A stretch of DNA of 64,000 nt from Spartobacteria bacterium (GTDB lineage Bacteria; Verrucomicrobiota; Verrucomicrobiia; Chthoniobacterales; UBA10450): the NCBI GenBank assembly GCA_003134765.1, contig PLCM01000017.1, positions 67,829 to 131,828 on the forward strand, read 5' to 3'. The notes beneath the pieces were generated by a model, which saw nothing but the letters and a program-made list of their open reading frames with translations, searched no databases and was not told the DNA's origin. Position numbers and translations under genes: made by a program. Shown piece by piece: positions 1 through 8,389 of this stretch; the stretch's first letter is position 1, and each line of letters starts with the position of its first letter.

Positions 1-1
1 A

Positions 2-205
2 ATCGAGGTGTTTCGCGCCCTGACGAATGGAGGGGATTCGTTTGCTAAACTCCAAGCGGCAACCAATACGCCGGCGCGAGCGCTCTCCCGGCATCTCGCG
101 AAACTGGAGGCAAGAGGCTTTGTGAAGGATGAGGGGGCGCTATACGTGGCCACGATCCACCAGCATCCATTCGGTCGTGTCTTAGCGCGTTTAGCACGCC
201 GTTAG
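2..205 (+). CDS. ArsR-like winged-helix regulator, 5'-truncated
   Basis: The frame is open from the left edge to a TAG stop at 203-205, so only the last ~67 residues are present. The segment reads as a helix-turn-helix and wing: LQAATNTPARALSRHLAKLEARGFV, cut here at key residues, has the spacing of ArsR/MarR-type recognition helices, followed by a short beta-wing (GALYVATI). Family knowledge suggests a small dimeric transcriptional regulator. The sensing residues would lie upstream of the window. The exact subfamily is uncertain. Confidence 0.55.
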   Translation: MEVFRALTNGGDSFAKLQAATNTPARALSRHLAKLEARGFVKDEGALYVATIHQHPFGRVLARLARR

Positions 206-215
206 ATGATTGGTG

Positions 216-231
216 ATACTTTGCAAAGTAT
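216..231. other. 16-bp perfect palindrome
   Basis: The bases ATACTTTGCAAAGTAT equal their own reverse complement. The site lies 11 bases after the stop of the truncated regulator and about 50 bases before the 3' end of the convergent esterase gene. It could fold as a 6-bp stem with a TGCA loop and act as a bidirectional terminator, or be a protein-binding site. Position favours the former weakly. Confidence 0.4.
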
Positions 232-280
232 GGCCACGAAGGTTCCAAAGGTGATGCCGCGCCTGCGACTCGGACGCTCG

Positions 281-1012
281 TTAGAAGTGCGCGCCGACGT
301 ACTCCCACATCTGGTGATGCCAGTAGGGCCATTCGTGTCCGCCCTTCGGGCCCCAGTCGTCGAGATGATGAGCGATGCCGCGGCTCGCGAGCACGGCGGA
401 CATTTGGTAGGTCGGGCCGGGCACTTCCCACGGGCCACAGCCGGTCGCGAGGTGGATGTCGCAGCTCGCTAACTGGTGGAGAAACCATGGGTCGTTCTGG
501 TTGGCCATGTAGTCCACCGGGTTATTGAAGTAGAAGTTGTCGTCATACATCCCGTCCATGGAATCGCGCAAATCGTAAACGCCGGAGAGCGCATAGCAGC
601 GCTTCACCCGGTCGGGGTGCTTGAAAAGCGTGTTGGCCGCGTGGTAGGCGCCGAGTGACGCACCGTAGGTGGTGATCGGGATGCCGGGCGTCTGGCACTG
701 GGAGTCGATGAAGGGGAAGACTTCGCTCGCCACGTAGTCGTCGTATTGCGCCTGGAGCCAGCTGCGATGGAAGGGGTGCGCTCCCTTGTTATTGAACGAA
801 TCACTCTGGACTCCGTTTATGCAAAAAATCCTGATCCGCCCCTGGTCGAGGTACGGGCCGAGGGCGTGAATCATGCCCTGGCCTTCCTGCTCCTGTTCGT
901 CGCCCATGCTGGTGGGGAAGGCGATGATAGGCGCTCCGTAATTGCCGTAAACGGCGATGCCCATGTCGCGGTTGAGACGGTGTGAGAACCAACGGTGATG
1001 TTCGCGGTGCAT
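281..1012 (-). CDS. Esterase-family alpha/beta hydrolase
   Basis: This 243-residue protein matches the putative esterase family (esterase D/COG4947-like). It has the nucleophile elbow Y-G-A-S-L-G (Ser as nucleophile), a following FKHPD and YALSGVYDLR stretch, FYFNNPVDYM, and a C-terminal GGHEWPYW holding the likely catalytic His. No signal peptide is seen, so it is probably cytoplasmic. The start at M-H-R-E-H-H-R-W-F was chosen because the family usually begins with that motif; an in-frame ATG 16 codons upstream is possible. The substrate is unknown. It converges with the truncated regulator. Confidence 0.8.
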   Translation of the reverse strand: MHREHHRWFSHRLNRDMGIAVYGNYGAPIIAFPTSMGDEQEQEGQGMIHALGPYLDQGRIRIFCINGVQSDSFNNKGAHPFHRSWLQAQYDDYVASEVFPFIDSQCQTPGIPITTYGASLGAYHAANTLFKHPDRVKRCYALSGVYDLRDSMDGMYDDNFYFNNPVDYMANQNDPWFLHQLASCDIHLATGCGPWEVPGPTYQMSAVLASRGIAHHLDDWGPKGGHEWPYWHHQMWEYVGAHF

Positions 1013-1265
1013 GACTGGCGAGGATACCGAGTCTACGGACAGGCTCAAGCCGGGTGTCATGATCGCGAGGTATTCGACGGAACGCCGGTGGTCGACATCA
1101 AGTCAGCGCCGACGCGGGCCGTGATTGATCGAGGTCTGAAGCAGTGACGAGTGACACGTGAGGATCCGTAATTCTGTTTAGGAGGTGCGCGGGCAGAAAA
1201 GGCTTGTTCTTGTCGCAGGAAACCGCAACGGTCGGTGTGATGCGCTAACAAATCGGAGGAACGAA

Positions 1266-1853
1266 ATGAGAAAAATTATGTGTCGTGTGTTGGTGGCGTT
1301 GTTTACAACCGGTCTGTTTTATTTTCCGGCAATTTCAACGGCCCGGTCAGCCGATGTTCCAAATCTCAGCGGAAAGTGGATTGGCTATTACGAAGACGGC
1401 AGTAAATCGGAATATGTTTGGGCGATCCACCAAACGGGTTCGACTCTCTCGATCGAAAACGTCGGGGGTAAGAGCGCCAAGTCGAAAGGGCGCGTGGAAG
1501 GCGATAAAGTTTTTGCGCAAGACTTTGCCACCCAAAACGGAAAGCTGTCTGCTGACGGCACAAAGATTACCTGGACGGACGGCGTCATTTGGAAAAAGTC
1601 AGCCGTTGCAGAGCTTAACGGAAAGTGGATTGGCTATTACGAAGACGGCAGTAAATCGGAATATGTTTGGGCGATCCACCAAACGGGTTCGACTCTCTTG
1701 ATCGAAAACGTCGGGGGTAAGAGCGCCAAGTCGAAAGGACGCGTGGAAGGCGATAAAGTTTTTGCGCAAGACTTTGCCACCCAAAACGGAAAGCTGTCTG
1801 CTGACGGCACAAAGATCACTTGGACAGACGGTGTCGTTTGGAAGAAGCAATAA
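1266..1853 (+). CDS. Secreted protein of two near-identical ~77-residue repeats
   Basis: The ATG at 1266 follows a good GGAGGA ribosome site at 1255-1260. The 195-residue product starts with a signal peptide (basic MRKIM, hydrophobic core, cleavage near ARSA). The rest is two copies of a beta-rich module starting GKWIGYYEDGSKSEYVW and ending near TWTDGVxWKK. The copies lie at 1371-1599 and 1620-1848, 249 bases apart, with only 8 nucleotide differences, which indicates recent duplication. Each module resembles a small antiparallel beta sheet or lipocalin-like half. It is exported; its function is unknown. A GC hairpin follows the stop. Confidence 0.8.
   Translation: MRKIMCRVLVALFTTGLFYFPAISTARSADVPNLSGKWIGYYEDGSKSEYVWAIHQTGSTLSIENVGGKSAKSKGRVEGDKVFAQDFATQNGKLSADGTKITWTDGVIWKKSAVAELNGKWIGYYEDGSKSEYVWAIHQTGSTLLIENVGGKSAKSKGRVEGDKVFAQDFATQNGKLSADGTKITWTDGVVWKKQ
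1371..1848 (+). repeat. Tandem coding duplication (229-bp copies, period 249 bp)
   Basis: Copies 1371-1599 and 1620-1848 differ at 8 of 229 positions, most of them clustered in the last 40 bases. The reading frame is kept (83 codons per period). Confidence 0.95.
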
Positions 1854-1865
1854 ACTGAAGTTACA

Positions 1866-1885
1866 CCCGCGCCCGGCGGCGCGGG
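1866..1885 (+). terminator. GC hairpin after the repeat protein
   Basis: There is a perfect 8-bp stem CCCGCGCC/GGCGCGGG with a 4-base loop, 12 bases after the stop codon. No T-run follows, so it is terminator-like or a 3'-end stabiliser rather than a textbook intrinsic terminator. Confidence 0.5.
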
Positions 1886-2118
1886 CCAGTTCCACGTAAT
1901 CCTTCGTGTAGGTATTCGACGGCACGCCCGGGATCCAGGAAAAGGGGAGATGGAGGCGGGGTCAGTCCTCAAGATTAAAAACAAGTGACCGCTTGGAAAC
2001 GTATTTGCATTCGTCTGGTCCAAAACCTTAAGGACTGAGCCCTCTCCGGACGCGCTGGGAAACGTGGAGAATCCCGATTGTTCTTGCTGGCGCGGGGGCA
2101 AACACGTATATCCAGTTA

Positions 2119-4590
2119 GTGTCGCCAAAGGGGAACAGATTGGGCGTTCTCACGAGTTGTCTCGCGATTGCCTGCGTAGCGTTCTCGGCGATGCCGGGCA
2201 GGGCGCTCGCGGCAGCGTACGGGATGAATCTCCTTGTTAATGGCAATGCTGAAGCCGGCCCTTCTTCAGCAACCGGAGCGCCGGTGGCCGCGCCGCCGTG
2301 GACGGTAAGCAGCGCCTTTACCGTGGTGCCCTATGGAGCGCCGGGATTTCCCACCTCAAGCCAGGGGCCGCCGGATGGGATGAACCAATTCTTCGCGGGC
2401 GGCAACGCCGCTTCGAGCACGGCGACCCAGGACATCGATGTCTCGGCTAACGCTGCCGACATCGATGCCGGAAATGTGGTTTGCGATTTCTCCGCCTGGC
2501 TCGGTGGGTTTACCGACCAGGAGGATAACGCGGTGATGACGGTGATCTTTAACGCCGCGAACCTGACGCAGATCAGCAATGCGGCTATCGGTCCGGTGAC
2601 GGCGGCTGATCGATCTTCGCAGACGAAATTGCTTCTCCGCTTTAGCAGTGTCGTGGTTCCGGCCAATACCCGCTCCATCAGAGTGAGTCTTGCCATGCAG
2701 CGCGTCTTCGCGGGGGGGACCTTCAATGACGGATACGCGGATAACCTGAGCGTGGTTCTGCGCGGTCCGGCGTTGGTCACCAACACCGCTGATTCGGGAC
2801 CGGGCAGCCTGCGCGATGCGATCACAAAAGGGAGCGTTATCACGTTCGATTCACAGGTCTTTGGTGAACCCCACGGCCCACAAACCATTACGCTGCAATC
2901 TGCCTTGCCGGTGATCGGGGGAATCCAATCCATTCTCGGCCCCGGAGCGAACCTACTGGCGGTAGACCGTGCAAGTGGAGCCGGCGTTCCCAAGTTTCAA
3001 ATCTTCTCTGTAGGACAGTTTCTTCATACGACTTCTTACCCGGTGGTTATCAGCGGGCTGACCCTGGCCAATGGCGACGGTGGGGGAGGCGGAGCGATTT
3101 TTGTTATTCTTACCAACCTTACCGTAAAGGGTTGCGTGTTGACCGGAAACATCGCCAACGGTTACGGGGCGCTTTGGGGCACAAATGCATCGGTCGTGCT
3201 CGACGGCTGTACCATTTCCAATAATTCAGCGGCCAGCGACGGCGCGATCGGTAACGAAGCGTCTAATGGCGGGACTTCCACCATGACGATCATCAACTGC
3301 ACAATCAGCGGGAATACCACGACCGACACAGTCAACAACGGCCCCACCGTCGTGAGGAATGTATCGGATGACAAGAATTCAACAGCAACGATGACTCTGG
3401 TCTCAACGACGATGAGCGGCAACACCGGTGGCTTTCGTCAGACCTCAGTCGCCGATCCGACGAAGGCGACCATCCTCGTCCAGAACACCATCATCGCGTC
3501 GACCGGAGCAAACTTTGTGAGTGGCAACGGGGGCGTCTACGTGTCGCAGGGTTTTAACCTGAGCAATCAAAACAATGTCGCCATCCTCAACGGGACAGGA
3601 GACCGAAATAACACCAACCCGATGCTGGGGCAGCTCCAGGACAATGGCGGCTCCACTCCTACGCACGCGTTGCTTCCGGGCAGTCCGGCAATCGACAAGG
3701 GAAATACCAGCCTGACGACCGATCAGCGAGGGTTCCCGCGTCCCATCGATGATCCGGCGTCGGTGAATGGAGGCGGCAACAACAGCGATATCGGCGCGTA
3801 CGAATTCGGCAGCAGTCCAAAGGCGCTGGGCAACATCTCCACCCGGCTGCGGGTGGAATCAGGGGATAATGTTCTCATCGCTGGATTCATCGTGACCGGA
3901 ACGCAGGGGAAGAAGGTGATCATTCGCGGGATCGGCCCGTCGTTGCCGTTCGCCGGGCGTCTGGATAATCCGACGCTGGAGCTGCGTGACTCGAGCGGGA
4001 CGCTTCTGGATTCGAACGATGATTGGGTGAACTCGCCAAACAAGCAGGCGATTATCGACAGCACGATTCCGCCGACGAACGACCTGGAATCCGCCATCGT
4101 GGCGACGCTGCCGGCAAACGGAGCGGCTTACACGGCCATTGTCCGCGGTGTGAATGGAGGGACCGGGATCGGCGTAGTGGAAGTTTACGATCTCGGGGCC
4201 GCGGCGGATTCGAAGCTGGCGAACATTTCCACGCGCGGCTTGGTGCAAACCGGCGACAACGTGATGATCGCGGGAATGATCATCGTGGGGGCCACGCCGC
4301 AGAAGGTCATTATTCGCGCGATAGGTCCCTCGTTATCGTTACCCGGCAAGCTGGCCGATCCAACCCTCGAGCTGCGCGACGCAAACGGCGGATTGATCGA
4401 TGCGAACGACAATTGGGGTGATAGCCCGAACAAGCAGGCCATCATCGATAGCACCATCCCACCGACGGATGCGCTGGAATCGGCGATTGTGGCGACGTTA
4501 CCGGCAGGCAATGCCAATTTCACCGCCATCGTACGCGGCACGGGCAACCTGACTGGGATTGCGGTAGTAGAAGTGTACGCATTGCACTAA
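2119..4590 (+). CDS. Exported parallel beta-helix protein with tandem C-terminal modules
   Basis: This ~820-residue surface or secreted protein has a signal peptide (hydrophobic run ending near RALAAA). Residues ~35-205 form a beta-sandwich-like domain (NLLVNGNAEAG start). Residues ~220-480 begin with TADSGPGSLRDAI and continue as a right-handed parallel beta-helix of short G/N/T-rich turns. Then comes the choice-of-anchor-like PGSPAIDKG...DIGAYEF segment. The end is two ~120-residue copies beginning GNISTR and containing DNVLIAG, VIIRGIGPSL and DPTLELRD. The start is unsure: GTG 2119 has no ribosome site, while TTG 2140 has AAGGGGA upstream. Likely role is adhesion or polysaccharide contact. 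Confidence 0.85.
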   Translation: MSPKGNRLGVLTSCLAIACVAFSAMPGRALAAAYGMNLLVNGNAEAGPSSATGAPVAAPPWTVSSAFTVVPYGAPGFPTSSQGPPDGMNQFFAGGNAASSTATQDIDVSANAADIDAGNVVCDFSAWLGGFTDQEDNAVMTVIFNAANLTQISNAAIGPVTAADRSSQTKLLLRFSSVVVPANTRSIRVSLAMQRVFAGGTFNDGYADNLSVVLRGPALVTNTADSGPGSLRDAITKGSVITFDSQVFGEPHGPQTITLQSALPVIGGIQSILGPGANLLAVDRASGAGVPKFQIFSVGQFLHTTSYPVVISGLTLANGDGGGGGAIFVILTNLTVKGCVLTGNIANGYGALWGTNASVVLDGCTISNNSAASDGAIGNEASNGGTSTMTIINCTISGNTTTDTVNNGPTVVRNVSDDKNSTATMTLVSTTMSGNTGGFRQTSVADPTKATILVQNTIIASTGANFVSGNGGVYVSQGFNLSNQNNVAILNGTGDRNNTNPMLGQLQDNGGSTPTHALLPGSPAIDKGNTSLTTDQRGFPRPIDDPASVNGGGNNSDIGAYEFGSSPKALGNISTRLRVESGDNVLIAGFIVTGTQGKKVIIRGIGPSLPFAGRLDNPTLELRDSSGTLLDSNDDWVNSPNKQAIIDSTIPPTNDLESAIVATLPANGAAYTAIVRGVNGGTGIGVVEVYDLGAAADSKLANISTRGLVQTGDNVMIAGMIIVGATPQKVIIRAIGPSLSLPGKLADPTLELRDANGGLIDANDNWGDSPNKQAIIDSTIPPTDALESAIVATLPAGNANFTAIVRGTGNLTGIAVVEVYALH

Positions 4591-4623
4591 CTGCACTAGT
4601 TAGTCACGCGGTCGCGTGGTTTC

Positions 4624-4659
4624 GAAAATAGTCCAGTGCTTTAGCGCTGGGCTATTTTC
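4624..4659 (+). terminator. 16-bp stem-loop terminator
   Basis: GAAAATAG...CTATTTTC forms the base of a 16-bp stem with two G-T wobbles and a 4-base loop. It lies 34 bases after the stop of the beta-helix gene. The A-run at its base on one strand and T-run on the other could make it bidirectional. Confidence 0.75.
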
Positions 4660-4789
4660 AGGGGAAGAACGAGACAAAAGAACGCCGCGACCACAATCGA
4701 GGCAGGCGATACGCCCGCCCTACAAACGGGCAGAAGAGGTTCGCCACCTAAAATTTGGAACTAAATCTCGCCGTCGCTGTTCTACCATT

Positions 4790-6019
4790 ATGGGCAGGGG
4801 GAGCTACTGGTGGGGTGCCGGCTTCAGTAGGGTCCATCTTGGCACGCCGGCGCGCGCCCTGGCTCAGGATACGGCGATCGCCGGTTACCAGCCGCAGTTC
4901 GACGGACTCAGAGCCCTCGCGGTCCTCACCGTCATGGTGGATCATTTCAGCGCTGACGTTCCGAATTTTCCGTTGCCCGATTGGATTCATCTAGGCGCAA
5001 CGGGCGTGCGCCTCTTTTTGGTCTTGAGCGGTTACTTCATCACCGCGTCGCTCCGCCACGCGCGCGATCGGATGGACGCGGGCGCGTTATCGGCGACCAA
5101 AACCATTTCCTCGTTTTACTGGCGTCGTTTGCTTCGCATCTCTCCGGCCTATCTGGTGTTCGTGGCGATCGCGCTGCTGCTCGGTCTCGGCCAGGTTCGT
5201 CACAATTGGCCATGGCTTTTCACCGGCACGGTGAACTGGCTGATTGCCTCCACCAATGAATGGCCCCCGGCGATCTCGCATCTCTGGTCGATTTGCGTGC
5301 AGGAACAATTCTACCTGGTCTGGCCGCTCCTCATTCTGCTGCTCCCACGCCGCTGGATTCTCTCCGCAATCATCGCTCTCGCCTTGGCCGGCATCGCCTT
5401 TCGAATCGGCTGTGTGCTCTTCTCCGTGCCGCTCATAGCCCGATGGGTGTTGCCGTTTGGCAGCCTGGACTCACTCGCTGCCGGCGCAGCCCTGGGCTGG
5501 TGTGGCGGACGGCTGAAAGCGTCGCGCGGCGGCTGGCTCCTCGGATTCGTCTGTTTGTGGATGCTAATTGTCGCCGCGGTCTTGCGAAACAGCGACCCGA
5601 CGCAACTGAAATCGGTTTTGGTTGAACCGCTCGAGGCCGGCGCCTTTGTCATTCTGGTTGCGCGCACCGCGACAGGATTCGACGGAAACATCGCACGCGT
5701 ACTGAACAACACCGGTCTCGTCTTCGCGGGGCGAATCAGCTACGGCCTCTACATTTACCACATCCTCGTGGCGATGGTCCTGGCCCGTTGGCTGCCGCCT
5801 CAGCTGCGATTCATCATTACGATACCCGCTCTGCGTCTGGTGGTGTTCGGGATCGTTACCCTGTTCACCGCTGCTCTATCATGGCGATTGCTGGAACAAC
5901 CGATCAACCGGCTGCGTGGCGCAAAACCGAGAAATGTTCCGCTGCCGCATCGCGGTTGGGAGCCGGAAATCGTGACGAGATTTCGCTGTTCGCCGCGTCT
6001 CAGGTTGAGTCAGGACTGA
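4790..6019 (+). CDS. Acyltransferase 3 family membrane protein
   Basis: This is an OafA/YrhL-type acyltransferase of about 409 residues with ~10 hydrophobic segments. The N-terminal motif F-D-G-L-R-A-L-A-V-L-T-V-M-V-D-H gives the R-X10-H spacing typical of the catalytic region, followed by GVRLFLVLSGYFIT. It probably transfers an acetyl or other acyl group to a surface polysaccharide or lipid from the inner membrane. The frame is open upstream to 4616, but that stretch covers the terminator hairpin of the preceding gene, so the ATG at 4790 is preferred; no clear ribosome site marks it. Confidence 0.8.
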   Translation: MGRGSYWWGAGFSRVHLGTPARALAQDTAIAGYQPQFDGLRALAVLTVMVDHFSADVPNFPLPDWIHLGATGVRLFLVLSGYFITASLRHARDRMDAGALSATKTISSFYWRRLLRISPAYLVFVAIALLLGLGQVRHNWPWLFTGTVNWLIASTNEWPPAISHLWSICVQEQFYLVWPLLILLLPRRWILSAIIALALAGIAFRIGCVLFSVPLIARWVLPFGSLDSLAAGAALGWCGGRLKASRGGWLLGFVCLWMLIVAAVLRNSDPTQLKSVLVEPLEAGAFVILVARTATGFDGNIARVLNNTGLVFAGRISYGLYIYHILVAMVLARWLPPQLRFIITIPALRLVVFGIVTLFTAALSWRLLEQPINRLRGAKPRNVPLPHRGWEPEIVTRFRCSPRLRLSQD

Positions 6020-6351
6020 GAACTGCGCGGCCGGGACCGAGGGGCAGTCCTTACGATTGAACCCTGAAGAGCATTTCGGAAGGGTAACGGGCCGGTCTGG
6101 CAATCTCGGCGCAGCAGAGGTAGAAATTAGAAAGTAGGATCGGAGCGGGGCGACCGAAAAGCGCTGCTTCGCTGCCGATCAACGCGAGTTTATGTGTTGT
6201 TCGTTCTCAGAAACCGAGGACAGAGTTTTCCTGTAGTGGCGGCCGTGCCGGCCGCGGTTCTGAGGTCTCGCAGGCGGCACGCCTGCCACTACAAGTGGGA
6301 ATAGGAGGAAGAAGACGCCGAACGCCAAACTGGAAAAGGAAAGCTGCGTTG
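6020..6351. other. Intergenic region with repeats, no gene seen
   Basis: These 332 bases carry a copy of the 14-base AAYCYTRAGGACTG repeat (6045-6058, reverse), a GAAATTAGAAAGTAGG repeat (6120-6136) and the inverted repeat at 6232-6293. No convincing coding sequence was found. Confidence 0.7.
6232..6293. repeat. Inverted repeat (TGTAGTGGCGGCCGTGCCGG arms)
   Basis: Left arm from 6232 and right arm ending 6293 match at about 20 of 24 positions as inverted copies, around a short loop. The type resembles the intergenic hairpins elsewhere in the window and could be a REP- or MITE-like element. Confidence 0.8.
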
Positions 6352-6651
6352 TCAGTTCGAAGGCGCCTGATTGTTGGCGTTATTCATCGTTTCCTGGGCG
6401 GCTGCCATTCCGGCGATGAAAGATTGCTGGGCGGCCGCATTGGATGCGTCACTGGCGGCTTGCGCGTTTGCCCGATCAATCGCGTCCTGAGCAGATGTGT
6501 CCGGCGACGAGGAAACCGATGGCGAATCGTTTGACGTTACCGAATCACTGGTCGCGCCCGATCCTGATCCGGTCGATTGAAAGTCAGCGGCGCATCCCAC
6601 CATGAGCATGGCGCCGAGCAGTAGCGGAAGAATGCAGCCGAGATGTTTCAT
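6352..6651 (-). CDS. Small Ala/Ser/Asn-rich lipoprotein
   Basis: This 99-residue protein begins MKHLGCILPLLLGAMLMVGC. The hydrophobic signal ends at a lipobox-like M-V-G-C, so Cys20 would be lipidated. The mature part is low complexity: a Ser/Thr/Asp stretch, then an Ala/Gln/Asn-rich helix (AAQQSFIAGMAAAQETM). It is likely periplasmic and membrane-anchored. The ATG at 6651 was chosen because the signal peptide begins there; the longer frame adds a non-signal leader. Function unknown. Confidence 0.6.
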   Translation of the reverse strand: MKHLGCILPLLLGAMLMVGCAADFQSTGSGSGATSDSVTSNDSPSVSSSPDTSAQDAIDRANAQAASDASNAAAQQSFIAGMAAAQETMNNANNQAPSN

Positions 6652-6828
6652 ACCTAATTGGACGCAGTCTTGCCTCCCGCGTTCAAAGGTGCAGACGATG
6701 AACGTCGACGCCGAATCGCGCGTTGTGTTCATCGCGGAGAAATTTGTAACCATTCCCCCGTTTAGGCTGTCTTTAGGGTGCGAAGCGGCAAAAGCCGGGA
6801 TTGATCGACAAGACGGGTCGATCGGAGC

Positions 6829-7266
6829 ATGGTTGATCTCATGAACCTTAAGACCCTGGGCAAAAAGATCCGTAAGCTCGAGACTCGCCTGCAAGAGGGT
6901 CCGCAGAAGCTGGCCAAGCTGAAACGGAAACTGGAAGCGCTGACGAAAGCAAAGGCACAAAAGGCGAAGAGGAAATCGGCTATTCGAACTGCAGCCGCTC
7001 GCCGGACTACGACGGCTTCGGTCCCGACCAAAAAGGAAAAGAGCGGCTCAACGGCGCAGCCGCCAACGAAAGCGGCTGTCGCGCCGGAACGACGCCCTGC
7101 CAGGAAAGCGAAGAGAAAACTCAATCTTTCGCCGGAACGCCGGGCGCAACTCGCAGCTGCGATGAAAGCCCGCTGGGCTGCCAGGAGAGCTGCAGCCGCT
7201 GCGAATTCGCAAAAGAATTCGGCCGTGGGAGATTCGGCGTCCCAGAAAAATCCCCAGTCGCCGTAA
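6829..7266 (+). CDS. Lys/Ala/Arg-rich basic protein, nucleoid-like
   Basis: This 145-residue, strongly basic protein has an N-terminal coiled-coil-like segment (residues ~5-45, KKIRKLETRLQEG), a disordered Lys/Ala/Thr/Pro region, then a conserved-looking motif NLSPERRAQLAAAMKARWAA near residues 98-117. The motif is found in other bacteria on Lys-rich tails. The composition recalls histone-H1-like DNA- or RNA-binding proteins. Either ATG 6829 or ATG 6841 could be the start; a GGAG lies just upstream. The role is inferred only. Confidence 0.6.
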   Translation: MVDLMNLKTLGKKIRKLETRLQEGPQKLAKLKRKLEALTKAKAQKAKRKSAIRTAAARRTTTASVPTKKEKSGSTAQPPTKAAVAPERRPARKAKRKLNLSPERRAQLAAAMKARWAARRAAAAANSQKNSAVGDSASQKNPQSP

Positions 7267-7337
7267 CAGAGACGCGGCGGCGGCGGAAGTGGGGGAAACA
7301 GGACGAGGCAGGATTTCCGCAGACGATTTGAAATTCG

Positions 7338-7668
7338 TCAGGTGAGATTTGTCTGGATGAAGTGCGGGCTGGCGTGGATGCCGATCTGGCACAGGGTCGT
7401 GTCGCCGCTATTAACAAATCGATGCGGCGTGCCCGCCGGAATGACGACAATGCCGCCCGCTTTCACTTCGCGTTGTTCGTCGCCGAGCGTGATCGTGCGC
7501 AGCCTTCGAGGGTAAATTCGACTTCGACGTATGGATGCGTATGCAGCAGCGGTCCTTGCCCGGGCCCGGCCGTGACGATGTAGGCCGAGAAGGGCCGCCA
7601 TGATGTTCGCCGATGAAGTTATACGACATTCCAACGAATGGCAGCTGCTCGAGATTGATGAAGCTCAT
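7338..7668 (-). pseudogene. Cupin-domain protein, two 1-base deletions
   Basis: This is a paralogue of the intact cupin at 13436-13765. It starts MSFINLEQLPFVGMSYNF and ends HFIQTNLT, but the match needs three frames. Against the intact copy, one base is missing near 7597 (after GEHHG) and one near 7512 (after the EGC codons). Joined, the copies align across ~110 residues, including HPYVE, GGIVVIP and TPHRFVNSGD. It was a small single-domain cupin, probably metal-binding. The lesions may be real or consensus errors. Confidence 0.85.
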
Positions 7669-7759
7669 GGCGGAAGTGACGAGCGGCATGTGACCCGTGA
7701 CAAGAAAAATCCGCCTAGGAGAAGATCGCCAAATCGAGAGTTGGCGGTTAGGGTCCACC

Positions 7760-8110
7760 ATGATTTACCATTGCATTCGCTACACCATTGATCCGCAGAA
7801 GGCGGCGGACTTTGAGACCTACGCCCGGCGTTGGATGGACGGCGGAATTATCCGGCGCTGCGGGGGCGAGCCGCTGGGTTATTTTCTTCCCAAGAAAGGC
7901 TATGGCGGCGCGGACAATATCGCGATGACGCTGATCGGGTTCGAAAGCCTTGCGGCCTATGAGGAATACCGAAAGAAGCTCGTCGCAGATCCTGAAGCCA
8001 AAGAAAACGTGGACTTCGCGACGCGCTCGGGTTGCATTATTTTCGAGGACCGCTCCTACTTTTATCGCGTTGGCGGCGGCGAGACGAAGTCAGTGACAAG
8101 TGACGAGTGA
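7760..8110 (+). CDS. NIPSNAP-family protein
   Basis: This 116-residue cytoplasmic-looking protein starts MIYHCIRYTIDPQKAADFETYARRW. The dimeric alpha-beta barrel fold of NIPSNAP/Dabb proteins is suggested by the paired beta-alpha-beta arrangement and IAMTLIGFESLAAYEEYRKKL. Members are often small binding or stress proteins of unclear chemistry. The start at 7760 follows an AGGGT element; a longer frame begins at 7697 but lacks family similarity. The C-terminal codons KSVTSDE and the stop are read from a GTGAC-type intergenic repeat (8089-8115), so the end has been shaped by the repeat. Confidence 0.75.
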   Translation: MIYHCIRYTIDPQKAADFETYARRWMDGGIIRRCGGEPLGYFLPKKGYGGADNIAMTLIGFESLAAYEEYRKKLVADPEAKENVDFATRSGCIIFEDRSYFYRVGGGETKSVTSDE

Positions 8111-8389
8111 CAAGTTTGGAATCATAAAGATCAGCCGCCTGGGCGAAACTGCGACTGGCCTGAAAAGCCATAGGACGGCGAACTCCGGAAGTCCGAAGTC
8201 AGGCTTTCCGGGCACATAGTTTGCAAATCCTACAAGAGTCAGGCCGTAGGATTGAAATTAGGTCGCGGCCTGAAAACTATTTGCGCGTGGGTGACAGCAA
8301 TCCTAAGGACTGGCCCGCCGGTCCATCAACGCGATGGCACTCGTTTCCTGCTTTCGACACCGACGGATCGCGATAATATATTTTGGGAT

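Noticed and set aside
1063-1146. TrmO-like fragment (VFDGTPVVDIK)
   Set aside because: The match is 11 residues and has no upstream continuation; it could be chance.
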